From positions 3,286,001 through 3,350,000 of the forward strand of contig NZ_OZ244781.1 of the NCBI RefSeq assembly GCF_965219595.1: a stretch of 64,000 nucleotides of DNA, read 5' to 3'. Under the pieces are notes generated by a model. That model searched no databases. It saw only the letters and a list, made by a program, of their open reading frames with translations, and had not been told where the DNA came from. Source of the stretch: Poriferisodalis sp022821985. GTDB lineage: Bacteria; Actinomycetota; Acidimicrobiia; Acidimicrobiales; Poriferisodalaceae. This document shows, in pieces, positions 8,709 through 15,852 of the stretch (position 1 is its first letter; the number at the start of each line of letters is the position of its first letter). The position numbers and the translations under genes are program-made.

Positions 8709-9887
8709 ATGGCCAACTCCCCGATGAGCTCAGCGGAACTGATCGACGCCGCGAACGAGCTCGCTCCGCTGTTGCGCGAGACCGCCCGCGAGGCGGAGCT
8801 GGCCCGGCGTCCGCTCGACCGGGTGATCGACGCTGTCCGAGACAGCGGGCTCTTCGCACTCATGGTTCCCCAGGCTTACGGCGGCCACGAAGCCGACCTC
8901 GACACCTACTTCGAGGTGACACTGACGCTGTCTCGCGCCGACGCCTCGATGGGCTGGCTGATCTCGTTCTACATCGAGCACAACTTCTGGATGTGCGGCT
9001 ACCCGGAGAGCTTCCAGAAGGAGGTGTTCGCCGAGAGCCAGTTCATCTTGGCCCCCGCCACACTGAACGTCGGCGGCGGCAGGGCGACTCCCACCGAGGG
9101 CGGCTACCGGCTCGACGGCCAGTGGCAATGGGGAACCGGCATCATCCATGCAGACTGGGTGCTGGTCGGCGCGATGATCGACGAGGGCGACGGGCGGGTG
9201 CTGCCGAACTTCTTCGCGCTGCCGCCCGAAGACGTCGAGCCGGTCGACACCTGGTACGTGATGGGCCTGTGCGGCACCGGTTCGTGGGATATCCGCGTCG
9301 ACGACGTTTTCGTGCCCGCCGATCGGGTCGTCTCGATGGTCGGGCTGATGAACGCAGCCGGCGAATCAACCCGGGTTCACTCAGGAGAGCTGTACCGCAC
9401 GCCGCTCATTCCCGTGCTCGGCTTCGCCGCGGGGCTGCCCATGCTCGGTGCGGCCCAGATGGCGCTGGAGGAATACCGCTCGCAGACCAAGGCCAAGATC
9501 GCGGCGAACCGAACCGGCATCGGCGGCCCCGAACGCGACCAGGGCAAGCCGGCGATCGCCGCACGGGCCGCGCTGTCGATCGACGCAGCCGAGCTCATGT
9601 TCCGCGACGTGCTCGCCGATGTGATGGCCCAGCGCAACAGCGCATCCTTCGAGACCCGCAGCATCTGGCTGTCGCGCCTGACCCACGCCGTCTACATGTG
9701 CCGCGATGCCGTGAGGGACATCTGCTCGGTCACCGGCGCCGGCGGCAGCCGGCTGGACAACCCCATCCAGCGGGCGCTGCGCGACATTACGACCGGTTCC
9801 AACCACCTCATCTTCGACCGCGAGGTCCGCTACGCCGACTACGGGCGGCACCTGCTCGGCCAGCCCATCAGCAGATTCATGGTGTAA
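8709..9887 (+). CDS. Acyl-CoA dehydrogenase-fold flavin-dependent monooxygenase (HsaA/HpaB-like)
   Basis: 392 residues with the all-alpha N-domain, central beta domain and C-terminal helical bundle of the acyl-CoA dehydrogenase superfamily. Features such as MVPQAYGGHEADLDTYFEV, LSRADASMGWLISFYIEHN, the WQWGTGIIHADWVLVGA region and the C-terminal GSNHLIFDRE resemble group D two-component flavin monooxygenases (HsaA, p-hydroxyphenylacetate hydroxylase) more than true beta-oxidation enzymes. Such enzymes hydroxylate phenols using FMNH2 from a partner reductase; no reductase gene is next to it. The 185-bp divergent gap upstream probably holds its promoter. A role in aromatic or steroid degradation is an inference. 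Confidence 0.72.
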   Translation: MANSPMSSAELIDAANELAPLLRETAREAELARRPLDRVIDAVRDSGLFALMVPQAYGGHEADLDTYFEVTLTLSRADASMGWLISFYIEHNFWMCGYPESFQKEVFAESQFILAPATLNVGGGRATPTEGGYRLDGQWQWGTGIIHADWVLVGAMIDEGDGRVLPNFFALPPEDVEPVDTWYVMGLCGTGSWDIRVDDVFVPADRVVSMVGLMNAAGESTRVHSGELYRTPLIPVLGFAAGLPMLGAAQMALEEYRSQTKAKIAANRTGIGGPERDQGKPAIAARAALSIDAAELMFRDVLADVMAQRNSASFETRSIWLSRLTHAVYMCRDAVRDICSVTGAGGSRLDNPIQRALRDITTGSNHLIFDREVRYADYGRHLLGQPISRFMV

Positions 9888-9908
9888 GCCGTCGCTCGGC
9901 CGGACTGC

Positions 9909-10817
9909 TCAGCTCGGTAGATCGTCGCGGGTGAGGAACTCGCGGATCGCGGCGTTCACCACCGGTGGATCCTCCAAGTGCAGGAAGTGGCCCAGCTCCA
10001 GGAACTGGAGGTGCCCGTTCGCAACCTCGTCGGTGACGGTCTCGTACTCGTGCCGTTGCTGGCCGGGGTCCTTGGCGCCCTGGAGGAACAGCACCGGCAT
10101 CGTCATCCCGGCGAACAGGCCGTTCATGCGGTCCTCGAGTTCGCGCTCGAAGCCGGCAGACACGAAGCTGGCCGACATGCCCTCAGGCACGCCCGGCTGG
10201 GTGCTCTCCTCGATGATGCGGTCGATGTCTTCGCGGGCGATCGGTTTCGCGGTCATCGGCAGCCCGTGCGGCAATGGGTCGAGCCCGAATGCCCCCCGCT
10301 GGATGACCCCTTGAGAAAGCAACTGCGCGCCCATCGGGCTGCGGAACAAATCATGCGGCGGGACCGGCTCTGAATGCGGCCGGTTGCCTGACTGCTGCAT
10401 GCGGACGTAGCGACGGATCCTCTGCGCCATGCCGGGCACCGAGCACAGGTGGTCGGCGATCACCGTCCCCCGATCGTGCCCGGTGAGGAAGAACCGATCG
10501 AGACCCAGCGCCTCGAACACCGCGGGCAGTTCGGCTGCCTGTGCTGCGTAGTCGTAGTCGCTGTCGAGACGGGTGTCGGATTGGCCGTGGCCCTTGAGAT
10601 CGAGCGCAATGGTGAAGAAGTCGTCGGCGAGGCCGGCCACCTGGTGGTGCCACGCGAAGCACGTCTCGGGGAAACCGTGCAGGAACACGACGACATCGGG
10701 ATTCTCCGGATCACCGGCGGTGATGGCATGCCAACCGAGATCGGCCGCCTCGAAGAAGCGATGCGTGATGACATCGCCGTTCCACAGCGTCTCGACATCT
10801 CCGTCATGGTTGCTCAT
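9909..10817 (-). CDS. Alpha/beta hydrolase, epoxide hydrolase/dehalogenase-like
   Basis: 302 residues. HGFPE near 47 is the oxyanion-hole motif and GHDRG near 113 places an aspartate at the nucleophile elbow, as in epoxide hydrolases and haloalkane dehalogenases rather than serine esterases. The C-terminal LELGHFLHLEDP supplies the catalytic histidine. No signal peptide is visible, so it is probably cytoplasmic. It converges with the flavin monooxygenase gene and is divergent from the luciferase-like monooxygenase gene. Water addition to an epoxide is the most likely reaction; the substrate is unknown. Confidence 0.78.
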   Translation of the reverse strand: MSNHDGDVETLWNGDVITHRFFEAADLGWHAITAGDPENPDVVVFLHGFPETCFAWHHQVAGLADDFFTIALDLKGHGQSDTRLDSDYDYAAQAAELPAVFEALGLDRFFLTGHDRGTVIADHLCSVPGMAQRIRRYVRMQQSGNRPHSEPVPPHDLFRSPMGAQLLSQGVIQRGAFGLDPLPHGLPMTAKPIAREDIDRIIEESTQPGVPEGMSASFVSAGFERELEDRMNGLFAGMTMPVLFLQGAKDPGQQRHEYETVTDEVANGHLQFLELGHFLHLEDPPVVNAAIREFLTRDDLPS

Positions 10818-10928
10818 GGACTTCCCATCTCCTGTGCAGCGAAGGTAGTCACATCGCTACTCGGCTGGACACGAGCGATCGTCAACCGCCATCAGGCATG
10901 CTGGCTGTCGACCAGAGGGAGCAGCTCA

Positions 10929-12278
10929 ATGCACCTGAGCGCTTTCATCCAGGCGTCCCCGAATCATCAGATCAAGGGGATGTGGAAGCACCCTGCCGAC
11001 GAGACGTCGTGGGGGTACCGGACGCTGAGCTGGTGGCAGGACCTCGTGCGCACCCTGGAGCGGGGCTGCTTCGACGGGATCTTCTTCGCCGACGTGCTGG
11101 GCACCTACGACGTGTACGGAGCGAGCCGCGAGGCTGCGTTGCGCGGAGCGGTCCAGATCCCCGGCATCGACCCCACGCTGCTGATCCCGGCGCTGGCGGC
11201 ATGCACCGAGCACCTCGGCTTCGCCGTGACTTTCTCCACCAGTCACCACGCCCCGTACCACACGGCCCGGCTGTTCTCGACGCTCGACCACCTCACGGGA
11301 GGCCGTGTCGGCTGGAACATCGTGACCTCGTACCTGTCCGACGCCGAACGTCAGGGGCTCGGCAAGATCCTCCCCCACGACACCCGCTACGACCGGGCCG
11401 ACGAGTACGTGGACGTCTGCCTCAAGCTGTGGCAGCAGAGCTGGGACGACGGGGCGATCGTGCGCGATGCCGCCACCGACACGTTCACCGACCCGGCCAA
11501 GGTGCACGAGATCGACCATGTCGGCGAATGGTTCACGGTGCAAGGCCCGCACATGGTCGAGCCCTCCCCGCAGCGCACGCCGGTGCTGTACCAGGCGGGG
11601 AACTCGGCACGCGGCGTCGAGTTCGCGGCCAACACGGGCGAGGTCGTGTTCATGTCGGTGCCAGGCAACGACAAGGGCGCTGCCGTCGTGGCGTCGCTGC
11701 GCGAGCAGGCCGCAGCAGCCGGCCGCGACCCCGAGCACATCAAGGCGTTGCAGGTGGCGCGGGTGGTGGTTGCCGAGACCGATGCCGAGGCCCGGGCGAT
11801 GCGCGACGAGTGGTCGCGGCTGTTCTCTGTGGACGGCTACCTGGCCCTGTTCTGCGGCTGGACGGGCATCGACCTCGGCGGGCACCCGCCCGACACGCCG
11901 ATCGATGACATCGAGGCGAACGCGATCCGCACCCAAGTCGAGCGCTGGAAGCTGGAAGACCCCGACAAGGTCTGGACCGTCCGTGATGTCGCCCGACGAC
12001 TGTCCGACACTGCCGGCGGGCTGGGGTTCGTGGGCTCGCCCAGCACTGTCGCCGATCAGCTGGAGGCGTTCATGGAGACCACCGGAGTCGACGGGTTCAA
12101 CGTGACGACGGCACCCGTCCCCTGGGGTTTCGAGCAGATCGCCGACTATCTCGTGCCCGAGCTCCAACGGCGCGGCCGGTTCCGCACCAGCTACGAGGGC
12201 ACCACCTTCCGGGAGAACTTCTTCGGCCCCGGCCAACGTCACCTGCACCCCACCTACCCCCGGAGGCAAAGCCGATGA
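10929..12278 (+). CDS. Luciferase-like FMN-dependent monooxygenase (NtaA/SnaA/DszA family)
   Basis: 449 residues with the TIM-barrel pattern of the nitrilotriacetate monooxygenase group: FFADVLGTYDVYG, STSHHAPYHTARLFSTLDHLTGGRVGWNIVTS, LYQAGNSARGVEFAA. Members use FMNH2 and oxygen to oxidise C-N or C-S bonds or hydroxylate substrates. The chosen ATG has GAGGGAG just upstream; the open frame further 5' has no family similarity. The stop overlaps the next start (ATGA), so it forms an operon with two DinB-like proteins. The substrate cannot be read from sequence. Confidence 0.85.
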   Translation: MHLSAFIQASPNHQIKGMWKHPADETSWGYRTLSWWQDLVRTLERGCFDGIFFADVLGTYDVYGASREAALRGAVQIPGIDPTLLIPALAACTEHLGFAVTFSTSHHAPYHTARLFSTLDHLTGGRVGWNIVTSYLSDAERQGLGKILPHDTRYDRADEYVDVCLKLWQQSWDDGAIVRDAATDTFTDPAKVHEIDHVGEWFTVQGPHMVEPSPQRTPVLYQAGNSARGVEFAANTGEVVFMSVPGNDKGAAVVASLREQAAAAGRDPEHIKALQVARVVVAETDAEARAMRDEWSRLFSVDGYLALFCGWTGIDLGGHPPDTPIDDIEANAIRTQVERWKLEDPDKVWTVRDVARRLSDTAGGLGFVGSPSTVADQLEAFMETTGVDGFNVTTAPVPWGFEQIADYLVPELQRRGRFRTSYEGTTFRENFFGPGQRHLHPTYPRRQSR

Positions 12279-13003
12279 CTGTGGTCGACCATGACATCGT
12301 CGAGATGCCCGGTGACCCGGCGGTCGGAGCCATGCCGCCCTATCGCCGCATTGTCGGGTGGGTGCGAGCCGAGGTCGACGGCCTGACGCCAGTTCAACTC
12401 GATTTCGACGACACCAGCCCAGACAAGGAATGGATGTGGTGGTCGATCCGCCGTCAGGTCTCCCACATCGCATGGGACTCGCTGGTGTTCACCCACCGTA
12501 GATGCGCCCGCCTGCTCTGGCCCGACGGCGACGAGCCCGAACCGGTCGTGTGGAAGCACCACCATCTCGGGCCCGACATGAAGTACGACCGGATGCTCGA
12601 CGAGGACCTCTACTGGGAGGTCCCCGACCTCATCGAGAAGATGGAGATCGGCATCGGCTGGCTGGAGCGGGTGGTGAGCGAGAACTCCATCGAGCAACTC
12701 CGCGCCGACACCACCAGCATCCGCGGCACCCACTTCTGGTCCTATGTCATCACCACCCTCGCTCGGGGAGCGAGCGCCGACCCGGAGCGGCCCGGCTACA
12801 TCCGTTATGACCTCGAAGGGTCGCTGTGGATGGTCTTCTACGAGCTGCTCACCCACATCCGCACCATCCAACGGCTCAAGACTCATCAGGGCATCGCCCT
12901 CAACGTTGAGTTGCCGCGAGTGGGTTACCTCCGCCTGCCGGAGTACTGGGGCGACACCGACGCCAACGGACCATCCATGAAACGACTTGAGGCCAGTACA
13001 TGA
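12275..13003 (+). CDS. DinB-like helical protein of unknown function
   Basis: 242 residues, rich in predicted helices, with WMWWSIRRQVSHIAWDSLVF, THFWSYVITTLARGAS and LWMVFYELLTHIRTIQRLKTHQG. The spacing of histidines at the ends of helices recalls the DinB/mycothiol-dependent superfamily, but I do not recognise a precise family. It is coupled to the genes on both sides through ATGA overlaps and sits next to a second DinB-fold gene, so the operon probably handles a thiol- or metal-dependent step after the monooxygenase. Function is unassigned. Confidence 0.55.
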   Translation: MTVVDHDIVEMPGDPAVGAMPPYRRIVGWVRAEVDGLTPVQLDFDDTSPDKEWMWWSIRRQVSHIAWDSLVFTHRRCARLLWPDGDEPEPVVWKHHHLGPDMKYDRMLDEDLYWEVPDLIEKMEIGIGWLERVVSENSIEQLRADTTSIRGTHFWSYVITTLARGASADPERPGYIRYDLEGSLWMVFYELLTHIRTIQRLKTHQGIALNVELPRVGYLRLPEYWGDTDANGPSMKRLEAST

Positions 13004-13665
13004 CACCTGCCACCGACCCGTCGAACGACTCGGCCCGCGTCCGGGCGCTCGTAGTCGAAGCCGTCAGCCGAGCAGCCGATCTCATCGCCACCCCTGCCGC
13101 AGCCGAGCGGTGGGACCAGCCGTCGGCTCTCGATGGCATGACGGTCGGGGCACTCTCGGCCCACCTCGTACGCGCCGCTGGCGCCACGATCGCCTACCTC
13201 GACCGCACCCCGCCCGACCGGCGCCCCGACGGCGACCTGCTCACCGCGGTCACCTACTTCCACGCCGCGGTCGACTCCCCCATCCACGACCAGATCAAAG
13301 ATGTCTCTGCCACCGAATCGGCCATCGGTCACGAAGCCACCGCAGCCAAATGCCGCCAACTGGCCGCCGACCTCGAAGCACGGCTGGCCGACGAACCCGA
13401 TGACCGTCTCGTGGCCGCGCTGGGAGGCCGGCTGCTCACCCTCGACGACTTCTGCCGCACCAGGCTGATCGAGGTACTCCTGCATCTCGACGACCTCGCC
13501 GTCAGTACAGGCCAGCCCCGCCCAGCCACCGACCCAGAGGGCGCAGCAATCATCATCGACATCTGCATCAACATCGCCCGAGACCGCAACGGCGACTGGG
13601 GCGTCCTCTACGCCCTGACCCGAGCCGAACGCTCCAGCGAAACCCCAGTCTTCCCCGTCTTCTAG
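13000..13665 (+). CDS. Maleylpyruvate isomerase N-terminal-domain (mycothiol-type DinB) protein
   Basis: 221 residues. The helical bundle includes ALDGMTVGALSAHLVRAAGATIAYL and the conserved helix RTRLIEVLLHLDDLAVSTGQ, where the His and Asp match the metal-binding helix of mycothiol-dependent DinB proteins. It has only the N-terminal domain plus a short tail ending PVFPVF. It is translationally coupled to the preceding gene (ATGA). The reaction is unknown. Confidence 0.7.
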   Translation: MTPATDPSNDSARVRALVVEAVSRAADLIATPAAAERWDQPSALDGMTVGALSAHLVRAAGATIAYLDRTPPDRRPDGDLLTAVTYFHAAVDSPIHDQIKDVSATESAIGHEATAAKCRQLAADLEARLADEPDDRLVAALGGRLLTLDDFCRTRLIEVLLHLDDLAVSTGQPRPATDPEGAAIIIDICINIARDRNGDWGVLYALTRAERSSETPVFPVF

Positions 13666-13687
13666 CCGCCGACCGAAGGGAACACCC

Positions 13688-14206
13688 GTGTCCACCAGCG
13701 ACGCACCGACCGAGGCGCAGTTGGCACAACTGCAATCCCTGCCCATGGACGCGCCCCTCGCGGCGCTGAACCTCTTCAAGCTCAACGAGCGTGCGCAGTA
13801 TCAGCCAGGAGACCCAGAATTCGGGTCGCCACTCGCTGAAGTCAGCGGCGAAGAGGCCCTTGGCCGCTATCTGGCCGAGGCCGGAAAGAAGCTGAAAGAC
13901 CTCGGCGGCAGAGTCGTGTTCAGCACCACCGTCGACCAAGTGATGATGGGTCCCGACACCCTCGACTTCGACATCGCCGCCGTCATGTACTTCCCGACAC
14001 GCTCCGCATTCCTGGCGATGCTCGCAGACCCGGCGTTCCAGTCGAGCTCCCGTCACCGTCGTGCGGGCCTCGCCAAGCACCACATGCTGCACCTAGCCGG
14101 CGATCCATTCGTCGCCGCCGAAACCATCGAAGCCCTGAAACAGGCTCGGGAATCCGACGACCTGACCGAATACTCAAGCCTCGACGAACTCAAAGCCACG
14201 CTGTAG
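13688..14206 (+). CDS. DUF1330-like dimeric alpha-beta-barrel protein
   Basis: 172 residues from a GTG with GAAGGGA about seven bases upstream. The central part, DFDIAAVMYFPTRSAFLAML followed by FQSSSRHRRAGLAKH, resembles DUF1330/EthD-type ferredoxin-like barrels, which are small dimeric proteins often found next to catabolic enzymes. Catalysis has not been shown for most. It lies 22 bp after the DinB operon and may be its last gene. Confidence 0.6.
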   Translation: MSTSDAPTEAQLAQLQSLPMDAPLAALNLFKLNERAQYQPGDPEFGSPLAEVSGEEALGRYLAEAGKKLKDLGGRVVFSTTVDQVMMGPDTLDFDIAAVMYFPTRSAFLAMLADPAFQSSSRHRRAGLAKHHMLHLAGDPFVAAETIEALKQARESDDLTEYSSLDELKATL

Positions 14207-14243
14207 CCCTCATTGATCCTGCGAGCGACAAGCCGTTTCGAGA

Positions 14244-14576
14244 ATGACCTCGAGCACACCTAGAGTTCTTGCTATGGACGTTTCGTTGCCGCCACAGGCG
14301 GTCGAGGTCGAAGCGCGGCAGCCGTTCAAGCTGTGGATCAAGTTTGACGATGGCGTGAGCGGCATCGTCGACCTCGCCGAGTGGTCAACCCGAGGGGTCT
14401 TCACAGCTTGGTCGGACGTGGCCTTCTTCAAGACTGCACACGTACGGCCCTATGGCGCGGTCGCTTGGGGCAAGGACGACGCTCTCGAACTCGATCCGAC
14501 GGCCATGTATTTGGACCTCACCGGCAAGAGCTTCGAAGATCTGCACCCGAAACCGTGGCCCGAGTTGGCTAGCTGA
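14244..14576 (+). CDS. DUF2442 protein, partner of DUF4160
   Basis: 110 residues; KLWIKFDDGVSGIVDLAEW and RGVFTAWSD followed by AVAWGKDDALELDPTAMYLDL are the DUF2442 pattern. The internal ATG ten codons downstream (MDVSLPPQ) may be the true start, since family members normally begin there. DUF2442 and DUF4160 genes commonly occur side by side and have been proposed as toxin-antitoxin-like pairs; that role is not proven. A DUF4160 gene follows 18 bp later on the same strand. Confidence 0.75.
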   Translation: MTSSTPRVLAMDVSLPPQAVEVEARQPFKLWIKFDDGVSGIVDLAEWSTRGVFTAWSDVAFFKTAHVRPYGAVAWGKDDALELDPTAMYLDLTGKSFEDLHPKPWPELAS

Positions 14577-14594
14577 GACCAACCCAACCTCGTC

Positions 14595-14855
14595 ATGGCC
14601 GAGCTGAGCCGCTTCTACGGGATCGTCATCCGCATGTACGGCAACGACCACGCTCCGCCTCACTTTCATGCCGTCTATGCAGATCGGTCGGCTCTCGTCG
14701 AGATAGCGACGCTTCGGATGATTCGTGGGAGCCTGCCGCGCCGAGCGCGAAATCTCGTCGCTGAATGGGCCGCTATCCACCAAACCGAATTGGCTGAGTC
14801 GTGGCAGAAGCTCAACCGAGGCGAGACCCCGGCAAAGATCGATCCCTTGGATTGA
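14595..14855 (+). CDS. DUF4160 protein
   Basis: 86 residues with the family signature: FYGIVIRMYGNDHAPPHFHAVY near the N-terminus and RNLVAEWAAIHQTELAESWQ near the C-terminus. It is complete for this small family. Together with the upstream DUF2442 gene it makes a two-gene cassette often found as an accessory unit. Biochemical activity is unknown. Confidence 0.8.
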   Translation: MAELSRFYGIVIRMYGNDHAPPHFHAVYADRSALVEIATLRMIRGSLPRRARNLVAEWAAIHQTELAESWQKLNRGETPAKIDPLD

Positions 14856-14931
14856 ACGCTGGCAGGTTCGCCCACGCGGGCGTGCTTGCTGGCCGGGGAC
14901 TTGGCTGGGAGCGCCGCTCTAGCATTCGGTC

Positions 14932-15702
14932 GTGGATCAGATTTGCGACGATCTCGAAGCCGAGACTGAGGCTCTGACCGCCGTCGTCGGCCACCTGAAC
15001 GAAGAACAATGGCGTGCACCTACTGTCGCCGAGGGCTGGGACAGCCACGAGACCGTCCTGCACCTCGGCGCTGCCGACTGGCTCGCACATCTCACGCTGA
15101 CCGATCCGGCGTCGTTTGCCGTCGCTCAGGGCCGAATGTCGCGCGGTGAGGTATCGCTCAACTCGTTGGTCGGCGCAGAAGTGCGGTCTCTTTCGGGATC
15201 TGATCTGTGGCGGTGGTTTCTCGAGGTGCGTGCGGACATGATCGACGCACTGCGCAGGCGGGATCCCAAGGATCGCATCGCCTGGGTCGGCCCGGAGATC
15301 GGAGCGCGGTCGATGGCGACCGGTCGACTGGTGGAGACGTGGACGCATTCCCACGATCTGGCCGACACTTTCGGCGTCGAGTATCCCCAGACCGACCGGT
15401 TGCGCAACATTGCACACATTGGCGTCATCACCCGCGACTTCAGTTACGTCAATCGAGGATTGACACCGCCGGTCGATCCAGTTCGAGTTGAGCTCACCGG
15501 CCCAAGGGGAGACATCTGGGCCTGGGGACCCGAGGATGCTGCCCACCGGGTATCTGCCACCGCCTATGAATTCTGCCTGGTCCTGACACGGCGTCGACCG
15601 CTGTCAGACTCCGCCGTCCACACACAGGGCCGCCTCGCCACCGAATGGATGGAGATCGCTCAACCGTGGATCGAACCGCCGCGGATCAGCGACAAGGCCT
15701 AG
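14932..15702 (+). CDS. TIGR03084-type DinB-fold metal-binding protein
   Basis: 256 residues from a GTG start. EGWDSHETVLHLGAADWLA and the ATGRLVETWTHSHDLADTFG helix carry the three histidines expected of DinB/mycothiol-type metal sites; the C-terminal PPVDPVRVELTGPRGDIWAWGPEDAAHRV segment is the associated small domain. Members are common in mycolata and related actinobacteria; their reaction is not settled. A promoter-start segment and a 3'-end segment nearly identical to those of this gene are found fused together 10 kb away, described as a separate relic. Confidence 0.78.
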   Translation: MDQICDDLEAETEALTAVVGHLNEEQWRAPTVAEGWDSHETVLHLGAADWLAHLTLTDPASFAVAQGRMSRGEVSLNSLVGAEVRSLSGSDLWRWFLEVRADMIDALRRRDPKDRIAWVGPEIGARSMATGRLVETWTHSHDLADTFGVEYPQTDRLRNIAHIGVITRDFSYVNRGLTPPVDPVRVELTGPRGDIWAWGPEDAAHRVSATAYEFCLVLTRRRPLSDSAVHTQGRLATEWMEIAQPWIEPPRISDKA

Positions 15703-15852
15703 CGGGCGAACCCCGCCCACTTCCCCGTCTTCTGAACCCTGCGCCGCAGCACACTCGCCGCTGTCACTCCTGAGCTGTGGGCGTTGCTGACGTAGGGTCA
15801 GCCCGAGCGCGGGCACTGGAGTCGGCACGGGTTTGCTGGGGAGGGCGCACGG

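Noticed and set aside
10926..12473. 515-codon minus-strand frame opposite the luciferase-like gene
   Set aside because: Shadow of a strongly recognised plus-strand monooxygenase.
15702..15716. Small GCGGG/CCCGC hairpin after the TIGR03084-type gene as terminator
   Set aside because: Only 5 bp and no U-tract, so too weak to list.
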